Positions 22,318 through 33,178 of a DNA stretch of 64,000 bases are shown here, piece after piece. The notes under the pieces are model-generated. The model was not told the origin of the DNA and did not search any database. It was given only the letters and a program-made list of their open reading frames with translations. Both the position numbers and the translations under genes were made by a program. The stretch lies in the NCBI GenBank assembly GCA_027186245.1, contig CP114489.1:8811501-8875500 (forward strand), in the 5' to 3' direction. Position 1 is the stretch's first letter; the number at the start of each line of letters is the position of its first letter. Origin of the DNA: Coriaria nepalensis. Its lineage: Eukaryota > Streptophyta > Magnoliopsida > Cucurbitales > Coriariaceae.

Positions 22318-25300
22318 GAGAGTAATAAAATGTTTCGATTAGATTTGGGTGGTGAATACTTAAATTATGAGTTTCTTGATTACCTGAAATAGAACAATAT
22401 TTTTTCCAAAAGGAGAAACCAATGCCTTTTAAAGATGGTTTAATCCATGATATGTTTTACCGATTTTTCTTTATCGTTCCGGGGACATGCCATAGAAACC
22501 TCTGCATATATTATGAATAAGATTCTTTCAAAATCTATTTCTTCGACACCATACTAAATATAGAAGGGCAGAAGGGTGATTTTTTAACCTTATTCGCGTA
22601 TGGGGATTCCCTGCCTACGTAAAGGAAGAAGAAGTAGAAAAGTTAGAGGCAAGGTCTGAAAAATGCTATTTTGTGGGATATCCAAAAGAAACATTTAGGA
22701 TACTACTTCTATCATCCCACTAATTAGAAAGTATTTATCGCCAAACATATCATCTTCTTAGAGATGGAATTCCTTTATGAAGAAAAGGTGGGAGCATGAT
22801 TGAACTTGATGAAGTTCACGATTCACAAAATAATGATCAGGCCGAAAATCCTGACACTTCACAACTTTCAACTGAGGTGCCTGAACATGAGGATACTGTG
22901 AGACCACAGAGTATGCAGTAGATTCGTAGATCTAGAAAAGTATCTAATGGGCCAGAGTGCTACGGATTTCTAGTGAAAAATTCTAGCAATGGGCCTATCA
23001 TGGACAATGATCCTACGACTTATTATGAGGATTAATAGCTCAAATTCTGTGAAATGGCTTAGAAACCATGAAATTCAAGATGGATTCCATATATGCCAAC
23101 CATGTCTAAGATTTGGTAGATGCACCTGAAAAAATAATTCCCAAAGGATGCAAATAGGTTTTCAAAAGGAAAACTCGGGCAGATGGAAAGGTGGAAACCA
23201 ATAAGGCTAGATTGGTTACAAAAGGGTATGGAAAAAGAGAATAAATTGATTATAAAGAAACTTTCTCACCTGTTGCAATGACAATCCATCCAGATATTGT
23301 TTGCCATTACAACATACCATAATTATGAAATCTGAAAACTGAATGTGAAAACAACATTCCTAAATTAGTAACTCGAAGAGGAAGTGTATATAATACAAAT
23401 TGAGGGCCTAATGGACAAGAAAAATACAAAGAAGTTATGTAAGCTATAAAGGTCCATATAGAGACTAAATAAGTATCTCAGAGTTTGAACATTTATTTTT
23501 GACGAAACGATCAACTTTTTTAGCTTCATTAAAAATGAAGATGATCCATGCATGTATAAGAAAGCCTATAGAAGTTCTATTTCTTTTCTCATTTTATATA
23601 TAGATAATATACTACTCATTAGGAATGACGTAGGAGTCTATCAATCTAAGGCTATATCACGATCTGATTTATCGGATCCGTGACCAGCATAGGAATTATG
23701 TAACCGAAGATACTTAGAAACCCGTATATGGAAATCTAAGGTCATGCAACCCTCACAAGCCTCTTACTTACTTACTTTCATACATTAGAACTTGTGGAAT
23801 ATATGTAAACTCAAAATTTCCTATTTATTCATCATATGAAAATGTATTTACAATTCATATACTCCACATGTTTAGGAGTGCCTCTATATACTAAGTCTAT
23901 ACAAAGCAGCAACGAAAATAAATTTCTACATACAATATTTGACATCTATTATAGTCTACCTCGCCTATCCGACTACATAGTGGAGTGGCTAACTTGATAC
24001 TGATATGCAATCCTAAAATATAGTGGAAACCAGCCAAGATTTCCTGAAGGACTCTACCTTCTCTAATCTAAAAATGGTTATAATAAAACGAGGGATGAGT
24101 ATAAAACTAAGTATTAGATAACCACAACATGTTTTGAGTTTAAAACCGGTAAGGACAGATTCATCAAAACTGTCTCAAAACCTGTTTTTACATAAATAGT
24201 GTAGATTCGTCAAATCTTTTTAAAAACTATTAAAAATATGTTTTTGGATAAAACAACATCTTGAAACATCCACTTGCATAAAACAATATGTTAAGTCATG
24301 CACTTCCATACAAACAACACCTTAAATCATGCACTTTCATAAAAACAACATCTTAAATAAAGGTGTATCTTTCAAACAACATTAAAACATCATTAAGTCA
24401 AGTTGTATTTTCAACTTTTAACAACGAGTTTCATGCACTTGAATAAACTGTGTAGATTCGTATATTTTCATTAAGATCATTGCACATATCGTTTGCAATT
24501 TAGTTCTTAAACATATACTTTGAATATACTTATACTGGTTTCACAAAATAGAAACTGCATCAAAACAAAAACAGCGAATCTATATCACTTTCATAAATAT
24601 AAGTGTAGGAGTCAAGATGTAACCCCCATGGCACCTCGCTCCCTCCTGGGACACAAGAGGTGACCTCGTGGCACTTTGCTCCCATTAATAATTTCAGAAG
24701 AAGTTTTCATGTGAGGGCCAAAAACGTCACGCGTCATCGCTATCTCCATCACCCGCGGGACGGTATCTAAATGAGCCATTCTCCTTTTAAAATACCCTGC
24801 GACATTGGTAACTTACCTTACCACGTAAGTAATCATTATCCATAACATGAACTATTATGTGCATAGAGTCCAACAATTCTAATGCTAGAATGGGGTCCCA
24901 TCACAATTTCATGCTCTCAAATTCATATAAAATACGTTGTGCCATACATAAGGCATATACTCATGATTACCTTATCTCAATGAAATCATTTTCATAAATG
25001 CAACAATAATCAGTTCAGAAAATAAAACAGTATCATTTATGAAATTGCATTTCATTGCAACACTTTCATAAAAATAGCATGGAGAGTGAAAGCCCTGAAA
25101 AACCATGAAATCACATAAACATCTTTTAACATGCCAAAAACAATTAAAAACTAGAAAGCTATAATTACCACTCACTTTTTTGCCTATACTGCCTCTTACT
25201 TAGTTCAAACTCCAGGTGGAGTAGAAAGATGCCCCTCCAAAGGTTCTAGGCATCAAAACATGCGAAAATGGACACACAATCAATAAGGATGATTAAAGCA

Positions 25301-27081
25301 ATTCAATTTACTAAAATTGATAAACCACACTCATATCTCTCTTTTGAGTCCTAATCCTAACTTTAGGTAGCATAATTTAAGATTTTGTTATGTTATAGCA
25401 GATGTTATCCATAGATCCATAGACTCGTCGACTCCCGTCGACCTTGTTGACCATAGGTAGTACTAAGGGCATCAACCCTCGTCTAGAAAGATGGAAACAT
25501 AACTGAGTTTTTGGTCTCAGGTTGATTTCTTATACTGAGAGCATCAACCTTGTTGACCTCTTTTCCTACTAAGGGCATCGACCCTATATCTAAACCTCAA
25601 CGTATTCATATCTTGCTAACAATTTTCAAGCTTAAAGATAGAGAGTTCTTACCAGCGATGACCCTCAGTTGATACCGTCCTCTATATTCGACTCTCCTCT
25701 TTCACTCTCCATGATCCCAAATTATGGAAGAATAAAGAAAATTTTGAGCTTCACTCAAGTTTTCGTATGAATTACAGAATGATCAACAACTTCCTAACTC
25801 TCATGATACTATAACTAAAAAGGAACAGTCTCTCTTACTTTAGTAGCTGACAGTGATCACTTCTGATCTTACTATAGGTGATGAGTGGGAGACCTACAAA
25901 TGTTATTTATCTTTCTAACTTATCTTCACGATTGGATAGAATAAGGGTGAGCAGGGAAGCCCATGCCCCCTGCCGCTTTAATTGTATTGTGTAGTTATCA
26001 TATAATCCTTCTAATATTGATAATTGTAGAGTTTTAATATAATACTATATTATATTATGAAACTAACGTATAAGGCTTATTTATAGAGTCTATTAACTTA
26101 GGAATAAATTTCCTATGCTCAAACTGACCGGGTATTACATGCTATCAAGGAATAAATTTCTTTATGAAAGGTTAGGGAGAACAACATATAATCTGGGAAT
26201 TAAGATCTACAGAGATAGATTCCAAAAGGATGCTTGCTTGACTCAATCAACATAGATAGACAAAGTGTTAAAACTGTTTATCATGGAAGATTTCAAAAAA
26301 AAAGACTCCTACCAATGAGTCATGAAATCTCTTTCTCTAAGAATATGTTTCAAAGACACAAGTGGAGAGTAATAAAATGAATAGAGTTCTTTAGGCCTTG
26401 CAATATGTTTCATCATGTATGTTATGCTATCTACGAGACTAGATGTTTCCTATGCTCTAAGTGTTATGAGCGGATTTTAGAGCAATCCGAGACAAAAGCA
26501 TTTAATTGTTATCAAGAACATTCTTAATTACTTCAGAAGGAATAAATAAATGTTTTTGAGATATGAAGGATCTAACTTGAAAATTAAGGGATTTACAAAC
26601 TCTAGTTTTTAATTAGATATTGATGATAGTAAATTAGTTTCAGGTTTTGTTTTCATACATAATGGTGGGACGGTTAGGTGTAAAAGTTCCAAACTGGAAA
26701 CAACTACAAATTCTACTACTGAGGTCGAATACATCGCAGCTTCAAAAAAAAAAAATGAAGTAATTTGGATGAAGAAGTTCATAACTGAACTAGGGGTGGT
26801 TCTAAGTATCGTTGATCTCGTAGTAGCGTATTGTGATAACAAGTGCAATAGCATAAACAAAGGAGCCAAGGTCTCATCAGAAATCCAATCATGTCACAGG
26901 ACGTTACGTCCTTCAAAGAGATAATTGGAGGGGAAGACGTCAACATAGAAAGATTCTTACACTGATGACAACATTGCATATCCACTCACTAAGGTACTTT
27001 CCCAATATCAATTTGATTTCCATCTTGATAAGATGATAATTATATTAAAAAAATGATTGCTTTTAATGCAAGTGAGAGATT
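22318..27081 (+). mobile_element. Copia pol remnant (integrase, RT, RNase H), split by a solo LTR
   Basis: Copia polyprotein in broken frames. Integrase end: FRLDLGGEYLNYEFLDYLK (22335) and GHAIETSAYIMNKILSKS (22480), then EKLEARSEKCYFVGYPKE (22640). Reverse transcriptase: about 23130-23650, ending FLILYIDNILLIRNDVGVYQ. Then a minus-strand LTR of about 2.5 kb interrupts (23655-26140). RT resumes with FFMKGLGRTTYNLGIKIYRD (26160), followed by IDKVLKLFIMEDF and STRLDVSYALSVM (26430). RNase H follows: SKLETTTNSTTEVEYIAASK (26690). The polyprotein ends with YTDDNIAYPLTKVLSQ (26960) and a polypurine tract aagtgagagat (27070-27080), directly before LTR copy B. Many stops and frameshifts make it dead. 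Its 5' half is missing. Confidence 0.9.
23655..26140 (-). mobile_element. Solo LTR (Gypsy-like, about 2.5 kb) nested in the Copia pol
   Basis: On the minus strand this reads from tgtaatacccggtc (start near 26139) to gatcgtgata (end near 23654), fitting a Gypsy-style TG start; the final CA is mutated. The flanks are ggctat on the left and gctat on the right, a likely 5-bp target duplication. Removing the block rejoins the Copia reverse transcriptase (DVGVYQSKA to FFMKGLG). A second copy lies in opposite orientation at about 37830-40436, sharing 'gctaggattaggactcgaaagagagat' type text and the 41-bp minisatellite unit (2 copies here). No internal coding region is seen, so I call it a solo LTR. 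Confidence 0.8.
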
Positions 27082-27086
27082 AAAAA

Positions 27087-28850
27087 TGTATGCCCGTTAA
27101 GCCAATATTATCTTGACCTGATGAGATAAATATCTTATGTGATATCATCTTTATACAAATATTAGCAATAATATAAATATAATTATTTTGTTATTATTAT
27201 TAAAAGTCGATTTTATTTTATCATATTTATTAATGTTGTTAGAATTGATATCTTATTTTAATAAATACATACCATGATAAATTATTGTGTCTTAAGTTAT
27301 ATACTTGAAGCCATGATAGAAATCATGTTTATTGAGACTCGAGTAGCTGAAAACTTAAGACACAAATTGTTCATAGTCATATGATCATCAATAATGGACA
27401 TTAATGATCCAGATAGACAATCACATAGTTCATAACTTAAAGTGTTTAGAATGGTTATTCTCATGATCATTTTTGTTAGTTGAATATCAGGGCCATTATG
27501 TGGGTGTTTAGTGGGGGCTAAGTTTATTGAACTTGAAACTTAGATAGTTCTCAATGGTGAAAATACTGATTATTAATGAGAATTATTTAGTAACTATATT
27601 ATATATGATCATTAGACATAAGATCACCATCATGTCTTATGTACCAGATGTTATAATTTTACATTAATCCAATAGACCCTAGCCAAGTGTTAAGTGAAGT
27701 AAAATGTTGTGTATAAAATATTGTATATGAAGATTAGGAGCGATCAAAATGAAATCCATCATTTCTATATTTGGAAATTAGTCCCATGAATTATATTTTT
27801 TATTAAATAAGAAATCTTTGTAAAGTAGTATGGTATGAAAGGAATTTTAGTGAATCCATTGTCAATATTCATTAAGGATACAATGATTCGTATTATTTTG
27901 TCTATCAGGGTTCAACAATCAAACCATGTCCAAAGACGAATCGAGATATTGATAAAATGAAATGATTGTTTATTATATATTTATTATAGTCATGACATGT
28001 TCTTGTTAATGATAATAACTTTTCATCTCCCGGGTAACATTGACAATTTACTATAACTCAATCTTAACTTAAAGGTTCAGGTTATTTAATTATGAGATCA
28101 TTAAATTGACTGTTTAATTTAAAATATGTTTTACATTAAATTAAATTATAAAATGTTATGAAATCCTCTCACCAGCATGATATAAAATCTAATCAGTCAC
28201 ACACATTAAAGTTTGGTAGTAACTTAGTTTAGATCCATCAGAGAAAAGGAAAAATATATCATTTTGATTTTAGGGGTAACATCGTCAGACTTATAGTTTG
28301 ACTATAAAGGCAAAGTAATAAATTATTAATTTATTAAATCTATTGTTATGTAGCTTACTAGTACAACAATATGTGATTTAATTTAATTACAAATTAATAA
28401 ATTACATTGAAACTTTTATTTATAAATGGCTCCAAAGGTCTGTATTTAATAATTAGATATTAAATTGTCGATGAGCCGAATTATTAATTAAATTTTTACA
28501 GGCTAATTAATCAACTAGTTGATTAAAATACATGGACTATTGGCCCATGGCTGGCCATATGGATGGTTTTGACCCATCATTCACTTAATTGGATTAAAGT
28601 TTTTTTTTATTGGGTTTACAATTAACTTGAGTAGTAGGTTAATTTTATGGTAATCTAAAACCTAATAAAGCTCTATATAAGCCTTATTAGTATTGGCCGC
28701 AAATAACTCTCATCTTCTCCCTCTCTTAGTTGAAACTCTAATGAGGAAATATTAGATTTTCCGTCCATCTTCTCCGATTCTTACAATTCATAAGAAGACT
28801 CGATCGAAGTGGTCACACTAACTGAGGCTGAGTTAAGGATGAAAAATGGT
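27087..28850 (+). repeat. Copia 3' LTR, copy B
   Basis: Begins tgtatgcccgttaagcc, six bases after the polypurine tract of the Copia pol remnant, so it is that element's 3' LTR. It aligns with copy A (11638-13566) over most of its length. Relative to A it lacks roughly the last 300 bp and stops where the TIR element at 28856 begins. Confidence 0.8.
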
Positions 28851-28855
28851 CAACT

Positions 28856-29286
28856 AGAAATGGCAAAATGGGCCGAGCCAGCATGGACACAGGAGGCACT
28901 GCCTATTCAAGCGCGGCTCAGGCACGGGCACAGGTATTGCACGACACGTTCTTGTTTATCCAAATAATAGTTCTTAGAGCTTATTTATTTTCAAATTATT
29001 AAATAAAAGCTCATAATAAAACAATATACAAAATTTGCAAATAAAAACTCATAAATATGTTTTTTAAAGTATGCGGGAGTCTATGGGCCTATGGTTCTTA
29101 ATGGGCTAGTGCCGAGCACTACACGACACGACACATATACGACCCGTTTAATATATCCGTGCCCTATCCTGCCCTTGATTTTGGGCATTGACATAGGCAT
29201 AATGGGCACGGCACTGACCTAATCTTACCGGACATGGCACAGGCCTAACCTTACCAAGCACGACGCTGAAACGTTTTGCCACCTCT
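28856..29286. mobile_element. Short non-autonomous TIR element (hAT-like?)
   Basis: A block of about 430 bp, GC-richer than its surroundings, is bounded by agaaatggcaaaa (28856-28868) and ttttgccacctct (29274-29286), which match as inverted repeats at 11 of 13 positions. Inside are repeated phrases such as ggcacgggcaca, cacgacacgacac and gggcacggcactg. There is no coding capacity for a transposase. A clear target-site duplication was not found. hAT affiliation is a guess from the terminal sequence. Confidence 0.55.
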
Positions 29287-30724
29287 CCAGTGAGACCAAC
29301 CAATGAACCCCTTGTCTCGCTCTCTAACAGGGCCGCGATGACCGTAGCGGAAGCCTCAGTAGGAGCTGATGCCAACTCTGGTCTCTCTGACTTTGTATTC
29401 TGACAAGCACTCGCGGTATAACAATCAAGACCATTTATTTAACTACTCTCAAGCAAATTCCGATGAGTAACAATTATGACCATTGACTAAAATACACACA
29501 CAATTACACGTATCTCTTCAATCAATAGCAAAATTCATTACACACATTAACTTGTCTCAAATACGAACTACTTCAAAAAATTGACTTCACACCGAATAAT
29601 ACTATTATAATTGATTTCCATACTTAGATATTTCCTATATACATGTCCTCGACGAAGAAATAAGACCGTTTCTTCCCTAAAATTTATTCATAAAGTGGAG
29701 AATCAGCAAAAATAGATTGACTAAAGCTCAAATAAAATCTCGGTTCGATTGAGGAGTTACACTACCTTTCCCAATTCCGTTTGGTTGATAACTGTATGGT
29801 ATAGGAGTAGGGGAGTCACGTCCCTGCAAAGGGGTCAAAGTCCACCGTCCAAATTGATTAGTTTAATATATTTGAGCAGTAGATAGATAGCTAGGCAAGT
29901 GGGAACAAATCTCCACCATCTTTGATCGGCAGTATTCCAGTCCCTCAAAACCCTTATAAAATGTATACCAAAAAATCATTCCTCTCCAAAATGCTCTTAT
30001 ATGGAGTGACCTGACATTTTTCCAACCGAGGAGCCCACCCCACATCGCCAATTTCATGGTCAAACGCACTTTCAATGGCATTTGTTTCACTACACTTTTC
30101 CCTCAATCATGATACCCAAACGTTTCAATTCACATTCAATATTTGTTGTCATTATTCCTTTTCAACCAAACATCAAATATTCTCATTCCAAACTTTATTT
30201 TTCCACCAAATCACCAGTAATTTTCTTACCAAGATTCCAAGTATATATATGTCATTATCATCATCATTATTATATATATATATATTTGTGATAAGGGTTC
30301 ACGATATATGTTGGGTCGATTAATATTCTCTACCATAACTGGTAAGTCATTATAGATGTCGGTAATGATAGACTGGTTCCCAAAAATATTGAATAATAAT
30401 TAATTTTGGGAAGTAATATTTATATAATTTAAATTTAAAATCTGGAGTTAAATTTTTCTTATATATATATTTAAAGATTATTATAGGTTCAAGAAGTATG
30501 TATTAAAAAATTAACTACAATTGTATGGATGTATCTCTATTTTCTAAGGGATGGTTTGGTGGTGTTCATGAAATTAACAAGATAAGGGTTGCTGTGTTGC
30601 AATCCACAAACATTCCATCACTCGAGCCTTTTGAGAAGTAAATCAAGTTGCGGATCTGCTTATAAGTATAAGTTGCGAAATAAAATAAGATAATATAATT
30701 AAATACATTATAATTAAATATAGT
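29287..30724. other. Intergenic DNA
   Basis: No gene supported. The open frames at 29863-30323 run on both strands over low-complexity sequence and resemble no family. A short TA-rich tract occurs at 30271-30287. Confidence 0.45.
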
Positions 30725-31265
30725 TAAAAATATATCTCACATTTAAAAGAAAAGTCTTTGAAATATAATATATAAAGAAAAATAGTCTATTCATCTCATT
30801 ACCGATTGGTTTTGAGATGAAAATTTAAATTTTTACATAGTATCAAAGTTAGACTCAATACATGATTGGACTAATTACCACATATACTTTCGTCACTCAT
30901 ATAAAAATATTCACATGTAGACTAAAAATAAGTCATATGTGAAGAGATGTGTTGATAATATATTTCATCTCACATCTAAAAGGAAAGTCTTGTGATTGAG
31001 ATAAAACTTAGATCTCTATATAATGGTATTAGGGCTAGGTCTAATATATTATTGGATTAACTGTCATATGTATTTCATATCACTTATATATAAAAAAATG
31101 TCACGTGTAGGCTCAAAATAACATCGTACGTGAGAGAACATATAATAAATATATTTCATATCTAAAAGAGAAATTTTGAAAACCTAATATATAAAAAAAA
31201 TTATCAACTCATTTCATTATCGACTAATTTTGAAACATAAACTTAGATTTTTACAAATATGACTA
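30725..31265. repeat. Imperfect tandem array, about 185-215 bp unit, TRIM-like
   Basis: About two and a half copies of a unit that contains 'atatatttcatctcacat', 'ctaaaaggaaagtc' and 'ttagatttttaca', then a motif like the retrotransposon primer-binding site: tagtatcaaagttagac (30838), tggtattagggctaggtc (31024) and tatgactaggct (about 31257). LTR-like sequence followed by a primer-binding-like motif, repeated without coding sequence, resembles TRIM retrotransposon multimers. That identification is an inference. Confidence 0.5.
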
Positions 31266-32029
31266 GGCTTCTTTGTTTTGTTTTGTTTTTTGTTTTGTTT
31301 TTTTTTCTTATTCTTGTTTGCGTTTTATTCAGAGATTTTGATTGACTCTTTGTCCTCCTTCTTTGTTTATTCTCTTCTCAAATTAATAAATTTATGTCCG
31401 TTGTCTTCTCAAGTGATAGTAATGTCAAAAATGGAGATTACAGTAGCATTTATTTTGTATTTTTTAAAAAATTTATGGTTTTGTAGTTTGATGTTAGGGA
31501 AGTGGCCTTCCATCTTATCATCCCTATTAGCTTAAATGTAAGTGTAAGGCTACTTTAGGTTTAAACTTTAACCATTTTTCTTTCGATTTCTTTTTATTCC
31601 TGTTCAAAGATTCGATAGGTAATTAAATCGTGGTTTTTTTTTTTCACTAAAAATATTATGATCTTAAACGGTAAATGAGTAGAAATAGGATTTTGATGAA
31701 TTCTTTAAGGAACTTGAAACTTGAGTCCGTCCAGTCGCCAATGATTTAGGTTGATCATAATGATGTGATAGAGGACTGCACCCTCCATTATAACGAAACC
31801 ATTACAGAGTTGAAGCATTACCGTGCAATATTAATTAAAAACCATAGTACATAAAACAAGTATAAAGATTCAGTGCGCAACTATATAATGATATAAACGT
31901 AGGGATGAGAAAGAAGGAGCATAAATTCTCCACCATCATCGATCTCTTTAAAAAAACGATGGAGGGGAAGCTATACACGTGAGACACCATCAACGTTTTA
32001 CAACCTTTCATGAAACTGTCTTTTTCTCA
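31266..32029. other. Intergenic DNA upstream of the permease
   Basis: No gene supported. The 85-residue frame at 31278-31535 is T-rich low complexity and looks spurious. Confidence 0.45.
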
Positions 32030-32037
32030 CTATATAA
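32030..32037 (+). promoter_or_regulatory. AAP2: Distal TATA box candidate for the permease gene
   Basis: tatataaa in ctcactatataaacacta. A transcript starting about 30 bp downstream would pass a consensus 5' splice site, ctaag|gtatgt at 32200/32201, allowing a leader exon spliced toward the coding exon at 33179. This is inference from motifs only. Confidence 0.35.
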
Positions 32038-32103
32038 ACACTAGACATAACAAAACCAGAAAGATTGCAGCTACCAGTCTCAACCCATCGTACATTTTAT
32101 CTC

Positions 32104-32127
32104 TATATATATATATATATATATATT
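32104..32127. repeat. (TA)n microsatellite
   Basis: About 12 TA units in the upstream region of the permease gene. Confidence 0.9.
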
Positions 32128-32905
32128 TCCTTTTCTTTTTAAATAATTCCCTTTCTGTAATTATTTTGTGTTAAGGGCTAGGAAATATTAATAACTAAGG
32201 TATGTAACTTCTCCTCAACTTAATTACTTCATACTTTTGCTTTCTACTTGTGAAAGTGATAATTTTTTGTAGGGATTGTTGTTTCGCTTGTTACTATTGA
32301 ATTGGTCTGATATGGGGATATTCGTTAGTATTTCAATTTTTTTTCTTCTCTTTTTCTCTCTAGATATTTTAGATCGGTATGTGTTTTGATACTATTGGTT
32401 TAAATTCTACAAGCAAGAATGTTACGACAGATATTCAGTCAAGATCAGTTGATCATCTTAAGTAATTAAGGAATCGTTTTTTTTTTTTTAATGCTTTTTT
32501 TTAAGGAAAACTTTTATCATTTGGACTTTCCAAACAAGTTGATTTCAAAATCACTATTTAGTTATAGTGGAGGAATCTCATGCACGTATTATTCCTTGGT
32601 ACACACCTAACACTTATGAATAGTTATTCATTTTTATTTTATTAGTTTTAATTAATTTGATTCAATACGAATCGTACGTGTCATAGAAATTGTCAGAAAG
32701 TTAAATAATGCGATCCCAAAAAAAAAAAATAATAATAATAAATAAATAAGAACTTGAATAAGACATCGAACTTGTATAGATTTTCGTTAATGTTTTTGAT
32801 GGAGATCTTGAAAATTAAAAGAGTGAAGTGAAGTTAGAGTCCTTAGTGGATCTAGAAATATAAATTTATTTATTTATTTATTTATGGGTTATCATTGTAA
32901 ACCGT

Positions 32906-32913
32906 TATAAATA
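32906..32913 (+). promoter_or_regulatory. AAP2: Proximal TATA box candidate for the permease gene
   Basis: Consensus tataaata within ccgttataaatacccttct, about 265 bp upstream of the start codon, followed by a pyrimidine-rich leader. Confidence 0.5.
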
Positions 32914-33178
32914 CCCTTCTACTCCTCAATTTCCCTGCACTCCAACTTCACTCATTTTGCTCTTTCCTTCTTTCCCTCCCCTAAACCCCAAACCTCTCTA
33001 TCTACCGCTCTTGTGGTTTGGTTTGAAAGCAAGTGAAACACGCCCCTTAAAATTTGTTCATTCATTTTAACATTACAACTTAAATTAACCGTATCATATA
33101 TATCAATATCTATCCATCTATCTTCTTCTTTTTCTTCTTTGTTCTTAACTCCCCCTCTCCCTTGTTTAGTATCGAAAG

